DNA of 47,265 nucleotides from Bacteroidota bacterium (GTDB lineage Bacteria; Bacteroidota; Bacteroidia; B-17B0; Aurantibacillaceae), in assembly GCA_025362395.1 (NCBI GenBank), contig JANYGK010000089.1, positions 1-47,265 of the forward strand, read 5' to 3'. Under the pieces are notes generated by a model that saw only the letters and a list, made by a program, of their open reading frames with translations, was not told the DNA's origin and ran no database searches. Both the position numbers and the translations under genes were made by a program. Shown in pieces: positions 1 through 8,888 of this stretch. The number at the start of each line of letters is the position of its first letter. The stretch's first letter is position 1.

Positions 1-32
1 TTATAAAATAGTTTTGTATTTAAAAATTTTAT

Positions 33-40
33 TATATTTG
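33..40 (+). promoter_or_regulatory. Bacteroidota-type -7 element for tRNA-Pro
   Basis: The bases TATATTTG match the Bacteroidota TAnnTTTG -7 consensus exactly and lie 26 bases before the tRNA. A TTTG at 13-16 could act as the -33 element, although the 16-base spacer is a little short. The assignment is by motif only. Confidence 0.5.
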
Positions 41-66
41 CACTCTCAAAATTTATTTGAGAAGTT

Positions 67-140
67 CGGGGTGTAGCGTAGCCCGGTATCGCGCCACGTT
101 TGGGACGTGGAGGCCGTCAGTTCGAATCTGGCCACCCCGA
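67..140 (+). tRNA. tRNA-Pro (anticodon TGG)
   Basis: The sequence folds as a 74-base cloverleaf. The 7-bp acceptor stem pairs CGGGGTG (67-73) with CACCCCG (133-139), and the discriminator base is A140. The anticodon stem pairs CCACG with CGTGG around a TTTGGGA loop, giving anticodon TGG at 101-103. The T loop TTCGAAT is canonical. CCA is not encoded, as is usual in this phylum. A strong hairpin terminator follows directly. Confidence 0.97.
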
Positions 141-150
141 CAAAAAATAA

Positions 151-179
151 AAAAACCACTTAATTTAAGTGGTTTTTTT
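151..179 (+). terminator. Rho-independent terminator after tRNA-Pro
   Basis: AACCACTT and AAGTGGTT form a stem around AATT, with a T run after it and an A run before it. It could work in both directions, so it may also end transcripts of the minus-strand ligase gene. Confidence 0.85.
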
Positions 180-256
180 ATTTTTACCGAATCTATATGA
201 ACTATTGTTTTTATTATTATTTAAAGCTTATTACAAGTAATAGTATTTATTGAGAA

Positions 257-2104
257 TTATTCCTTTATCATTAGCTCAACAATTTTTTGATACGCTGTTC
301 TTCGTTCGGAATTATGAAACAGTAATTTTAACCGGGCTGAAGCCGCTTTATAATTATCTTCCTTAATATATATGGCAACTAAGTTTAATTTAGGATCATC
401 GAACCTAGGGCTTATCCTGGCAGCTTCTTCGTAATATTTTTTTGCTGAATCTATATTATTTTCAAATGCATAAGAGGAGGCAAGGTCATTTATAACATTT
501 CGGTTGTAAGGGTTTAGTTGATACGCATTTTTAAAATCTGCCAGTGCCTGCTTATAATTGCCGACAGAGGCATTTGCATTTCCGCTATACCAACTTATTG
601 GAACAGATGTAGGGTCGATGGTGTATACAAAACTTGAGGCTGATTTACAGAGGTCAATTACTTTCCCTGCAACTTTCCCGGTTTTATAAGTGTACATTTC
701 TCTTAAGCATAATTCGCCTTTATAACGTAATATACCAATACACACCATAATACTCAATGAACCGGAAATTATTAAACAGGCTGTTTTATCAACACTAATA
801 TGTTTTAAAGATACAATCGGAACGGTTTTTTTAATATGATAATAGGAAATCCCTAATAGGATGTTTATCCAAATTAAATGTTCGATCCGCTCTTTCGGAA
901 AATCAAAAAAAGAGATGGTAAAAAAGCCGGTAATGGCTGTGCAACATAACATAAGCTCTACTCTTACTTGTTTGTGAGCTGTAATAGATGTTATACATTT
1001 AATTAAAAAAAGAATAATGCCGACTAAAAAAAATAAAAAAAGATTAAACCCGATGATACCGGTTTCCGATAGAATCCATAAAAAATCGTTATGCGGCCTT
1101 TGAAAAGTGACATTCAAATCTTCACATCTCCACAAACCGGTTAATGCAGCGTCAGGATAATAAATCTGCCAGTTTCCCATACCAACGCCCATTAAGGGAT
1201 GTTCTTTAAATACATGGTAGGTTTTATCCCATATAATCAAACGCTCATCATCTAATTCTTTTTTTTCTATTTTGTTTTTTCTAACCTCTAAACCGGTTTT
1301 CGAGGTATAGGTAATATGATCACGAATAACAGGTTGTAACACAAACAGAAAAAACACATTTGTAAGTATAACTAAACTAATTATTGCTGCATATATATTT
1401 AATTTAAGGTTTATTTTGTTACTAATTAACAGGTAAGCAGATATAGCAAAGTAAACGATCATTGATGTTGCTAAGCCCATCCACACAGCCTTTGTTTTAA
1501 GAACGAATAGAATCATCACGCAAAGAATTATAGAAGTAAACGCCAGCCCTTTCCATAATTTGGTTAACCGTAAAAAAGCCATAATTAAAAAGAGCAGGTT
1601 TAGAAATAAGAAGCCGGAGTATAAATTTTTATGTCCGTTAATTGCTGTTATATTATATAAAGCTTCTTTGCTTAAGTTACCCGCTTCACAAAACTGAGAT
1701 ATACCTACGGCTAATTCAATAAAAAAAAGAATAATGGCAAATTTGAGAAGATTATTTATAAAATAGTGCTGATGCCTTTTCATTGAAAACAGGGTAAGCA
1801 TAAATACAAGTAATGCAAGAAACAATTTGCAGCCTTCAAAAATAGCTTCGGAGGTGTTTTTAGCCCATAATAAGGATGAGCTGCAAAACAGCGTGTAAGC
1901 TACATAAACCAACAAAAGAAGGTCCATGTCTACTTTTAGCGTTACGTTTGTTCTGTAAAATATAAAAAATATAACACCAAGAAATAATGCTAACGTTATA
2001 AACCTCGTTGTTAACGTAAAATCAAGTACAAAAGGAGAGAGGATCAGTGAGGAAAGAATAATTGCCCATAAAAAAAATCCGGTAATAATGAGGTCTCTTT
2101 TCAT
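257..2104 (-). CDS. O-antigen ligase-like (Wzy_C) membrane protein with C-terminal TPRs
   Basis: The protein is about 615 residues from the ATG at 2104. The reading frame stays open 10 codons further upstream, to a TTG at 2134, but the ATG is the more likely start. It has around ten or more hydrophobic helices over the first 460 residues. A large loop carries the Wzy_C hallmark with RPHNDF near residues 336-341, preceded by the GVGMGNW motif. Family members join or polymerise lipid-linked glycans at the periplasmic face of the inner membrane. The last about 110 residues contain at least two TPR units, with motifs such as SWYSGNA and NDLASSYAFEN. O-antigen ligase, polysaccharide polymerase and protein O-glycosylation ligase cannot be told apart here. 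The gene has no obvious operon partner. Confidence 0.85.
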   Translation of the reverse strand: MKRDLIITGFFLWAIILSSLILSPFVLDFTLTTRFITLALFLGVIFFIFYRTNVTLKVDMDLLLLVYVAYTLFCSSSLLWAKNTSEAIFEGCKLFLALLVFMLTLFSMKRHQHYFINNLLKFAIILFFIELAVGISQFCEAGNLSKEALYNITAINGHKNLYSGFLFLNLLFLIMAFLRLTKLWKGLAFTSIILCVMILFVLKTKAVWMGLATSMIVYFAISAYLLISNKINLKLNIYAAIISLVILTNVFFLFVLQPVIRDHITYTSKTGLEVRKNKIEKKELDDERLIIWDKTYHVFKEHPLMGVGMGNWQIYYPDAALTGLWRCEDLNVTFQRPHNDFLWILSETGIIGFNLFLFFLVGIILFLIKCITSITAHKQVRVELMLCCTAITGFFTISFFDFPKERIEHLIWINILLGISYYHIKKTVPIVSLKHISVDKTACLIISGSLSIMVCIGILRYKGELCLREMYTYKTGKVAGKVIDLCKSASSFVYTIDPTSVPISWYSGNANASVGNYKQALADFKNAYQLNPYNRNVINDLASSYAFENNIDSAKKYYEEAARISPRFDDPKLNLVAIYIKEDNYKAASARLKLLFHNSERRTAYQKIVELMIKE

Positions 2105-2174
2105 TTTATAAAAGATATAAAAGCGGAAAACCAAATAGTTGAAAGTATGTGAAAATAAATTGCAGCCCTGGAAT

Positions 2175-3737
2175 TTATTTTTGTACCACTATTTTTTTAC
2201 GGATAGCTCCGGCCTTATTACCTGAAACAGTAATAAAATAAACACCGGTTGCAAGTGTGCTAAGGTCCAGTTGATATGTAGTACCTGAAGCTTTTTCACT
2301 TAACAATAATGTACCTGTCACATTAAACAGCTCTATTTTATCAAGCATATTTGTACTTGATAAAGTAACGTATTGATTGGCCGGGTTAGGATAAACAGAA
2401 ATGTTGCCCGCCTCTTCCAATTCATATATACCTGTTATTAATGCGTTAACACTTGCCGAACCGCTTGTTACCGTTGCTAATGCACCACTTGCGTTTGATT
2501 GTATCGCTTGTACTAAGCCTAAAGTTAATACACCGTTATTTGTGAGGTTAGGATTTATCCTATAATGAATAATTGCTATTTTTCCTGAGCCGGATACATT
2601 GCTATTATTGGTATGTGTTACTGCCGTATATAACATACCGCTGCTATAATCTGCTTTTCCGAATTTTAAGTTTTGATTCGAGGCGTTTAAAAATGAAACG
2701 GGATATTCTACATACATGCCGTTTGCAGCAATCATTGCCGGGTCAAACATCAAAGAAAACACTAAACCATTAATAGAACTAATTGTGCTGGACGCATCTC
2801 CTAAATAAACAGAAGCAGTTCCCCATGCTCCTTTATTGACAGAGGCTTGATCAGGAACAATGGTTAAAAGGGGGTTTACGCTATATGAAGTATTTGGCCT
2901 CGAATGCATAAAGCCGTAATTATAAAAAATAGCGGCAGTATCGTTGCTGTTTATAATACCGTCACCATTACAGTCGCTGTAACTTAAATTTTGTGCGTTG
3001 CTTAACATTCCCGACCAAATATTAACATAAAAAGGAAACCAGTTATTACTTTGAGTTGCCCTGCCGGGTCCTGTTTGGTTAAAATGTAATCCCAGTTCTA
3101 ACACATCAAGGTTGTTGGCAATACCATCATTATTCACATCACCGGGCCATACATTTCTGCAAGTGTTATCAATCGTTACAGGAAACTGTACAGCGTTAGT
3201 ACACGTGCCAATAGCTAATGAAAGTGTATATGTGGTGTTTGCAGCAGGGTTTGCGGAAACATTTAAATTATTGGTTGAGCTTAATCCTGTTGAAGGAGAC
3301 CAATTATAAGATAAGGTTGAGCTTGCAGATACAATAGTAGGGCTTGCCGAAATATTTGTAGAAGACCCTTGGCAAAAGCTGTTAGAGCCTGAAAAAGTAA
3401 CTGTAGGCGTTTCAAAAACAGAAACTACAAAGGTACTGTCGTAGCTTGTACCTACACTGTTTGTTGCGGAACATGATATTGTATAGGCAGTACTTGTATT
3501 TGGGAAAGAAATGGTTGTTATATTGGCCGTGGCGTTGCCTATTACCACACCCGCAGCAGGAGAAACCGCCCATGAAAAATACAGTGGAGAATTAGTGGCT
3601 GAAGTGGAATATGTTTTTGCAACAGGCGCAGAGCATACAGCCGCAGGGCCGGAAATAGTACTCATAAAAGGTACCTGTGCAATTGTATTTACAAAAAAAG
3701 CGAGATTGAAGATTAGAAAAGAATAAAATGTTTTCAT
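2175..3737 (-). CDS. Secreted Ig-like/dockerin-repeat protein with T9SS type A sorting domain
   Basis: The 520-residue protein starts with a signal peptide (about residues 1-20, ending NTIAQ). Ser/Thr/Asn-rich Ig- or PKD-like segments follow over residues 25-190. Two dockerin-like calcium loops come next: DVNNDGIANNLD near residue 200 and DCNGDGIINSND near residue 255. A cohesin-like beta region with a GLVFSLMFDPAM core lies at about 300-430. The C-terminus is a type A T9SS sorting domain, with VYPNPANQYV followed by GVYFITV and a basic end. It should be exported by Sec, then across the outer membrane by the T9SS and fixed to the surface or released. The ligand is unknown. Confidence 0.9.
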   Translation of the reverse strand: MKTFYSFLIFNLAFFVNTIAQVPFMSTISGPAAVCSAPVAKTYSTSATNSPLYFSWAVSPAAGVVIGNATANITTISFPNTSTAYTISCSATNSVGTSYDSTFVVSVFETPTVTFSGSNSFCQGSSTNISASPTIVSASSTLSYNWSPSTGLSSTNNLNVSANPAANTTYTLSLAIGTCTNAVQFPVTIDNTCRNVWPGDVNNDGIANNLDVLELGLHFNQTGPGRATQSNNWFPFYVNIWSGMLSNAQNLSYSDCNGDGIINSNDTAAIFYNYGFMHSRPNTSYSVNPLLTIVPDQASVNKGAWGTASVYLGDASSTISSINGLVFSLMFDPAMIAANGMYVEYPVSFLNASNQNLKFGKADYSSGMLYTAVTHTNNSNVSGSGKIAIIHYRINPNLTNNGVLTLGLVQAIQSNASGALATVTSGSASVNALITGIYELEEAGNISVYPNPANQYVTLSSTNMLDKIELFNVTGTLLLSEKASGTTYQLDLSTLATGVYFITVSGNKAGAIRKKIVVQK

Positions 3738-3756
3738 ATAATAAGTTTTTGGTAAT

Positions 3757-3764
3757 CAAATATA
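3757..3764 (-). promoter_or_regulatory. TAnnTTTG -7 element for the 520-residue T9SS protein
   Basis: Read on the minus strand these bases are TATATTTG, an exact match to the Bacteroidota -7 consensus. It lies 19 bases before the start codon at 3737, leaving a plausible short leader. The assignment is by motif only. Confidence 0.5.
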
Positions 3765-3942
3765 TATATAATTTTTCTTACACAATTCTAAAAGGAAACT
3801 AAAACGTTAAAATACTCATTGATGAGTACGATAAATGTAAGGAAAAAATATTTCAGAATAGTGAGGATTTTATTACCCAATCGCCGGTTTAGCGTATGGC
3901 ATTATATTGTTAATACATAACTGTTTTCATTAAAAACCGTTT

Positions 3943-4737
3943 ATGATTGACCAACAACCGAAACAATTTTTAGTCTCAAAAAATGTCGATGACTATTTTA
4001 TTGGTGTAAATAAAGCCTACAGGTTTATCGGTCGTTTTTTTAAAGAAGCATTTAAAACCCCCTTTCATTTTCGTGAAATTATTAATCAATGTTTTGAAGT
4101 AGGATTAAAATCATTGCCTTTGATTACATTAACCGGTTTTATCACCGGGATGGTATTTACAAAACAATCACGTCCTTCCTTAGAAGTGTTTGGTGCCACA
4201 TCCTGGCTTCCTTCCTTAATTTCCATTGCCATTGTAAGAGCTTTGGGTTCACTGGTAACTGCATTAATTTGTGCGGGAAAAATAGGCTCAAGCATTGGCG
4301 CGGAATTAGGTTCTATGAGAGTTACCGAGCAGATTGATGCCATGGAAGTATCAGCCATTAATCCTTTTAAATATTTAGTGGTAACACGTGTATTGGCTAC
4401 CACTATAACGGTTCCTGTATTGGCTTTGTATTGCAGCTTTGTTGCATTGCTTGGTTCTTATGTAAATGTGAACGGGCATGAAGCCGTAAGCTTCATCAGT
4501 TTTTTTGAACACGGCTTTGAAAGCATTACTTTTTTAGATGTATTTACGTCCGTTACCAAATCTATCTTCTTTGGCTTTACTATTGGTATGGTAGGTTGTT
4601 ACAAAGGCTTTAATGCCTCGCAAGGTACGCAGGGCGTAGGTAAGGCTGCTAACCAAGCAGTGGTACTGTCTATGTTTTTGGTTTTTATTGAAGAAGTGGT
4701 AATAGTACAGGTAAGTAACTGGATCCGTTATTTTTAA
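3943..4737 (+). CDS. mlaE: MlaE-family ABC transporter permease
   Basis: This 264-residue inner membrane protein belongs to the MlaE/YrbE permease family (DUF140). It shows the family core GKIGSSIGAELGSMRV followed by EQIDAMEVSAINP, and five to six hydrophobic helices. With the ATPase and MCE protein encoded next, it should move phospholipid between the inner membrane and periplasm and help keep the outer membrane asymmetric. The next gene starts 3 bases after its stop, so the three genes form one operon. mlaB and mlaC are absent here, which is common in Bacteroidota. The upstream 205 bases to the divergent T9SS gene show no clear TAnnTTTG motif on this strand. Confidence 0.93.
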   Translation: MIDQQPKQFLVSKNVDDYFIGVNKAYRFIGRFFKEAFKTPFHFREIINQCFEVGLKSLPLITLTGFITGMVFTKQSRPSLEVFGATSWLPSLISIAIVRALGSLVTALICAGKIGSSIGAELGSMRVTEQIDAMEVSAINPFKYLVVTRVLATTITVPVLALYCSFVALLGSYVNVNGHEAVSFISFFEHGFESITFLDVFTSVTKSIFFGFTIGMVGCYKGFNASQGTQGVGKAANQAVVLSMFLVFIEEVVIVQVSNWIRYF

Positions 4738-4740
4738 ATT

Positions 4741-5517
4741 ATGGAACATCGCAACGATCATATAAATACATCAGGTGAGCCTGTTATTTCCATCAGGGGA
4801 TTATATAAATCTTTTGGTGATTTACATGTATTGCGAGGTATTGACCTGGATGTGTTTAAAGGAGAGAACGTTGTGGTATTAGGACGTTCGGGCACAGGTA
4901 AATCAGTACTCATAAAAATATTAGTAGGTTTATTAATTCCCGATAAAGGAAAAGTAAATGTGCTCGGGCAGGAAGTAGAATTATTAAAAGGAAAACAATT
5001 GGATGCGTTGCGTTTAAAAATCGGGTTTTCTTTTCAAAACAGCGCGCTGTACGATAGTATGAATGTGAGGCAAAACCTGGAGTTTCCATTAATAATGAAT
5101 TTTAAACACCTTACTAAAACAGAAATCGACAACCGTGTAGAAGAAGTTTTAGAAGCCGTGGGGTTAAAGGATAAAATCAATCAACTGCCTTCTGACCTGT
5201 CAGGAGGACAACGCAAACGCATCGGAATTGCACGAACATTGATTTTAAAACCCGAGATCATGTTATATGATGAACCTACTTCCGGATTAGACCCTATTAC
5301 TTCCATTGAAATAAACGAACTGATAAATGATGTTCAACAACAATATAAGACAAGTTCTATTATTATTACGCACGATCTTACCTGTGCAAAGGCTACAGGC
5401 AACAGGGTTGCCATGTTACTTGACGGAACCTTTTTAAAAGTAGGATCGTTTGAAGACGTTTTTAATGTAAACGATGCACGGGTACAAAGTTTTTATAATT
5501 ACAATTTTATACAATAG
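4741..5517 (+). CDS. mlaF: MlaF-family ABC transporter ATP-binding protein
   Basis: The 258-residue ATPase has all the expected ABC motifs: Walker A GRSGTGKS near residue 52, the signature LSGGQRKRIGIAR near residue 150, Walker B IMLYDEPTSGLD right after, and the switch His in IIITHD. It powers lipid transport with the MlaE permease encoded 3 bases upstream. The MCE gene begins 2 bases downstream, so translation of the three subunits is probably coupled. Confidence 0.93.
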   Translation: MEHRNDHINTSGEPVISIRGLYKSFGDLHVLRGIDLDVFKGENVVVLGRSGTGKSVLIKILVGLLIPDKGKVNVLGQEVELLKGKQLDALRLKIGFSFQNSALYDSMNVRQNLEFPLIMNFKHLTKTEIDNRVEEVLEAVGLKDKINQLPSDLSGGQRKRIGIARTLILKPEIMLYDEPTSGLDPITSIEINELINDVQQQYKTSSIIITHDLTCAKATGNRVAMLLDGTFLKVGSFEDVFNVNDARVQSFYNYNFIQ

Positions 5518-5519
5518 CT

Positions 5520-6497
5520 ATGAATACAACATCACCAAATAAGAGAGCCGTAATAGTTGGCGCTTTCGTAATACTAGGCTTGACATTTTTAATTGCCGGT
5601 ATTTTAGTCATCGGTAATATACATCAAACATTTTCCAAAAAAATGCGGGTCACCACCTTGTTTGATGATGTGAATGGATTGCAAAAAGGCAGTAACATCT
5701 GGTTTTCGGGCGTAAAAATAGGAACCGTTAAAAAGGTTGATTTTTATGGCGCTTCGCAAGTAAAAGTAATTATGAATATTGATCAGAACGCCCAACAATA
5801 CATTCGTAAAGATGCTAAAGTAAAGATCAGCTCGGATGGGTTGATCGGAAATAAAATTATTGTGATTTATGGCGGTACTTCCAAGGCAGGCCCTGTAACA
5901 GAAGATGATACACTGAGTGTTGAGAAAACATTTTCAACCGAAGACATGATGAATACCTTGCAGGAAAATAATGTGAATTTAGTTTCTATTACAAGTGACT
6001 TTAAAACGATTAGTAAAAAACTAGCCGCGGGTGAAGGCACAATTGGGCGGTTATTAAAGGATGAATCGGTTTATAAAAATATTGAAGCAACAACTATGTC
6101 TCTCAAAAATGCTTCTGACAGAGCCCAACAGCTTATGTCTTCACTAACTGTTTTTACAACTAAATTAAATAAAAAAGGAACTTTTGCTAATGATTTAGTT
6201 ACGGATACCGTTATGTTTAATTCGCTTAAATCAACCGTAAAAGAATTAAATCAAATAGCGGATACGGCGTCAGGATTTATTTCAGGATTAAAACAAGCGA
6301 GCAACAATCCTAAAACTACCATTGGTCTTTTATTGCATGATGAGGAAACAGGCGCTAATATGAAAGCCACTATAAAAAATTTAGAAACCGGTTCTCAAAA
6401 ATTGGATAAAGATTTGGAAGCCTTGCAGCATAACTTTTTATTAAGAAGGTTCTTTAAAAAGGAAGCTAAAAAAGAAGCAAAAAAAGAAAAGAAATAG
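5520..6497 (+). CDS. mlaD: MCE-domain protein (MlaD-like)
   Basis: The 325-residue protein has one N-terminal transmembrane helix (about residues 10-30). An MCE/MlaD domain follows (about 38-125), with FDDVNGLQKGSNIWFSGVKIGTVKKV as its recognisable region in two parts. The rest is a long predicted helical segment ending in a KKEAKKEAKKEKK tail. MCE proteins form periplasmic hexameric rings that carry lipid. It is longer than E. coli MlaD (about 183 residues), because of the helical C-terminal extension usual in Bacteroidota. It is the last gene of the operon and a terminator follows. Confidence 0.9.
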   Translation: MNTTSPNKRAVIVGAFVILGLTFLIAGILVIGNIHQTFSKKMRVTTLFDDVNGLQKGSNIWFSGVKIGTVKKVDFYGASQVKVIMNIDQNAQQYIRKDAKVKISSDGLIGNKIIVIYGGTSKAGPVTEDDTLSVEKTFSTEDMMNTLQENNVNLVSITSDFKTISKKLAAGEGTIGRLLKDESVYKNIEATTMSLKNASDRAQQLMSSLTVFTTKLNKKGTFANDLVTDTVMFNSLKSTVKELNQIADTASGFISGLKQASNNPKTTIGLLLHDEETGANMKATIKNLETGSQKLDKDLEALQHNFLLRRFFKKEAKKEAKKEKK

Positions 6498-6527
6498 TCA
6501 AAATTATTTATACTATTTATTGCTTAT

Positions 6528-6560
6528 GCCGTCCGGGTAATTATCCTGACGGCATTTTTA
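6528..6560 (+). terminator. Terminator of the mla operon
   Basis: GCCGTC (6528-6533) pairs with GACGGC (6548-6553), and the stem continues inward by GGGT/ATCC around AATT. An ATTTTTAAT tract follows. It lies 30 bases after the MCE stop codon. Confidence 0.8.
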
Positions 6561-6693
6561 ATGGATTTAGATCAAGTTAAAAAACAGCAGCGGCTCATTT
6601 TCTTAAAATAATTTTAGCCTTTGTAACTATTGATTTAATTGATATTTTTAGTAATGCTACAATTTATAGCAACAACTTGCTTCGTTTTTGTTT

Positions 6694-6701
6694 TAGATTT
6701 G
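6694..6701 (+). promoter_or_regulatory. Putative recA promoter -7 element
   Basis: TAGATTTG matches TAnnTTTG 79 bases before the recA start. No clear LexA-type palindrome is visible nearby, and the -33 element is not obvious (a TTG lies at 6677-6679). This rests on the motif alone. Confidence 0.4.
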
Positions 6702-6779
6702 TAGAAGAATTTGAAAGGTGTTATAAATTTGTTAATAGCTCTCAAAATTTAAATTGTAACTTAAAACTAAATATATATC

Positions 6780-7829
6780 ATGGCAAAAAAAACAGACGAG
6801 GCGGTTGACACTTTAGAAAAGAAAACCGTTGGCAGCGAAAAATTAAAAGCATTACAATTAACCTTGGATAAGTTGGAAAAAACTTATGGAAAAGGAACAG
6901 TAATGAAATTAGGAGATACACAGGTAGAACCTATGGATTCAATTTCTACAGGTTCATTAGGCCTTGATATAGCTTTAGGGATCGGTGGTTTGCCGAGAGG
7001 CCGTGTGGTTGAGATCTACGGGCCGGAATCTTCCGGTAAAACAACATTAGCAATACATGCTATTGCCAATGTGCAAAAAGCAGGCGGAATAGCCGCTATA
7101 ATTGATGCGGAGCATGCGTTCGATCGGTTTTATGCACAAAAACTGGGAGTCGATGTTAAGAGCTTATTAATATCACAACCCGATAATGGCGAACAAGCCT
7201 TAGAGATTGCGGATAACCTGATTCGTTCAGGCGCTGTTGATTTAGTGGTAATAGATTCAGTAGCAGCGTTAACGCCTAAAGCGGAAATAGAAGGTGAAAT
7301 GGGCGACAGCAGAATGGGTCTGCAAGCTCGTTTAATGAGCCAAGCATTACGTAAATTAACGGGTACTATTAATAAAACGGGCTGTTGCTGTATTTTTATT
7401 AATCAGTTACGTGAAAAAATTGGTGTGATGTTCGGTAATCCTGAAACCACTACCGGTGGAAACGCCTTAAAATTTTATGCAACCATTCGTTTAGATATTC
7501 GCAGAATAAGCCAGATAAAAGACGGAGATGTGGTAACCGGAAACAGGACTCGTGTAAAAGTGGTTAAAAATAAACTGGCTCCTCCTTTCCGTATGGCTGA
7601 ATTTGACATTGTGTTTGGCGAAGGGATCAGCAGAGTAGGCGAGATCATTGATATTGGTGTGGAAAAAAACATCATTAAAAAAAGCGGATCATGGTTTAGT
7701 TATGAAGAAACTAAATTGGGACAAGGAAAAGATTCGGTAAAAGCGATTTTTGCGGAAAATCCGGACCTTGCCCAAGAAATAGAAAGTAAAATCATTAATG
7801 CTTTAGCGGAAGAAGCTGCGGCCCTATAA
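6780..7829 (+). CDS. recA: Recombinase RecA
   Basis: The 349-residue protein aligns along its whole length with RecA (E. coli: 353 residues). Walker [10 protein letters not shown] is at residues 81-89, the [15 protein letters not shown] Walker B region is near 155, and the DNA-binding loop L2 with [15 protein letters not shown] is near 220. It forms filaments on single-stranded DNA, drives strand exchange, and would activate LexA-type self-cleavage where that exists. The gene is a single transcription unit with its own promoter candidate and a strong terminator. The run of three cysteines in GCCCIF is a small local variation. Confidence 0.98.
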   Translation: MAKKTDEAVDTLEKKTVGSEKLKALQLTLDKLEKTYGKGTVMKLGDTQVEPMDSISTGSLGLDIALGIGGLPRGRVVEIYGPESSGKTTLAIHAIANVQKAGGIAAIIDAEHAFDRFYAQKLGVDVKSLLISQPDNGEQALEIADNLIRSGAVDLVVIDSVAALTPKAEIEGEMGDSRMGLQARLMSQALRKLTGTINKTGCCCIFINQLREKIGVMFGNPETTTGGNALKFYATIRLDIRRISQIKDGDVVTGNRTRVKVVKNKLAPPFRMAEFDIVFGEGISRVGEIIDIGVEKNIIKKSGSWFSYEETKLGQGKDSVKAIFAENPDLAQEIESKIINALAEEAAAL

Positions 7830-7854
7830 CGTTTAATTTTTAAGGTTTTTGTTG

Positions 7855-7890
7855 AAAGGCTTATCTGTTGCGACAGATAAGCCTTTTTTA
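7855..7890 (+). terminator. recA terminator
   Basis: AAAGGCTTATCTGT pairs with ACAGATAAGCCTTT around a TGCG tetraloop, followed by a T run. This is one of the strongest hairpins in the window and starts 26 bases after the recA stop codon. Confidence 0.93.
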
Positions 7891-7961
7891 TTAAAAAAAC
7901 ACATTCGGTGTGTATATAACCTATCCTTATAAATTTTGGATTAAAAAACAACAAAATAATG

Positions 7962-7969
7962 TAACTTTG
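7962..7969 (+). promoter_or_regulatory. TAnnTTTG -7 element for the MORN-like repeat gene
   Basis: TAACTTTG matches the Bacteroidota -7 consensus, with TTTG at 7935-7938 as a possible -33 element. The spacer of 26 bases is long. The ATG follows 34 bases downstream. Confidence 0.5.
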
Positions 7970-8003
7970 CGGCCTGAAACGGTTATAGTTAAAAACCAAT
8001 TTT

Positions 8004-8798
8004 ATGATCAAAACCATTCTTATTATTTCCATGATTTTGCTTTGTGTGTGGGGCTATGCTCAAACTTTAGATGCTTCGGGTAAAAAACAAGGGTATTGGA
8101 AAAAGAAAGACGATAAAACAAATAAGCTTATTTATGAAGGGTTGTTTAAAGATGATAAGCCGCAGGGAATATTTAAATACTATTACCCGTTTGACAGTGT
8201 GAAGGTGATCATGAGTTTTAAGCAAGATGGGAAAGTAGCTTATTCAACCATGTTTCATCCAACAGGTAAAAAAATGGCTTACGGAAAATATATTAATGAG
8301 CAAAAAGATTCGGTATGGACCTATTTTGATGATAAAGGCGTATTGTTATCAAGAGAAATATTTGTAATGGGTAAAAAGAACGGAAAAGAAGTAGTGTATT
8401 TTCCGGATGGTGTAGTAAGTGAAGAACGGAATTATAAGATGGATGTGCAAGACGGACCTTTTAAATTGTACTTTGATAAAAGTACGGTAAAAGGAGAAGG
8501 TACTTATATAAACGGGCAAATGGACGGTAAAAACGCCTATTATTTCCCTAATGGTATTGCAGCAGCCGTTGGATATTATAAGAACGGAAAAAAAACCGGG
8601 CCTTGGATTTATAGAACATCTACAGGTAAAGTAAGTGAAAAAGAATTATACAAAGCAGGAGAGTTGGCAAACAAAACGGAAACAGATGCTTTTTTTAATA
8701 AAAATAAAGTGGCGGATGAAAAACCGAAAACTGCACCGAAAGGAACCGTAAATCAAAAACCTAAACCAACTAAACCTGCACCTAAAGCAACTAAATAA
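8004..8798 (+). CDS. Secreted MORN-like (YwqK-type) repeat protein
   Basis: The 264-residue protein begins with a signal peptide ending near CVWGYAQ (residue 20). The body is about eight repeats of the pattern G-x-x-x-G-x-W/F-x-x-Y/F, such as GKKQGYWKKK, DDKPQGIFKYY, GKKNGKEVVYFPDG and GKKTGPWIY. This pattern is the YwqK/MORN_2 family, often annotated as toxin-antitoxin 'antitoxin YwqK' although no toxin gene is next to it. The last about 40 residues are Lys/Pro/Thr rich and likely unstructured. The protein is likely periplasmic or surface-exposed. Its function is unknown. Confidence 0.8.
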   Translation: MIKTILIISMILLCVWGYAQTLDASGKKQGYWKKKDDKTNKLIYEGLFKDDKPQGIFKYYYPFDSVKVIMSFKQDGKVAYSTMFHPTGKKMAYGKYINEQKDSVWTYFDDKGVLLSREIFVMGKKNGKEVVYFPDGVVSEERNYKMDVQDGPFKLYFDKSTVKGEGTYINGQMDGKNAYYFPNGIAAAVGYYKNGKKTGPWIYRTSTGKVSEKELYKAGELANKTETDAFFNKNKVADEKPKTAPKGTVNQKPKPTKPAPKATK

Positions 8799-8849
8799 AT
8801 TTATTAAATAAACATTAAGTAATAATGGCTGTTTAAAAGATTACTATTA

Positions 8850-8876
8850 AAAAACTATATACTCCTATGTGGTTTA
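8850..8876 (+). repeat. Copy of a CTATGTG-containing intergenic repeat
   Basis: An AAAAAACTATATA stretch followed by CTATGTGGTTT sits just before mnmA. The same arrangement, with one or two CTATGTG units, occurs at 15167-15201 before the kinase gene and as an inverted pair at 25586-25703. Confidence 0.6.
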
Positions 8877-8888
8877 AAAAAGAAAGAA

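Noticed and set aside
3822-3920. 32-codon plus-strand frame before the mla operon
   Set aside because: Short, highly basic, with no conservation evidence and no terminator. It is more likely a promoter region.
6661-6779. LexA box upstream of recA
   Set aside because: No clear palindrome of the expected kind could be seen; Bacteroidota SOS boxes are also poorly defined.
8004-8798. Calling the YwqK-like repeat gene a toxin-antitoxin antitoxin
   Set aside because: The protein has a signal peptide and there is no toxin gene beside it. The 'antitoxin' name is a weak family label.
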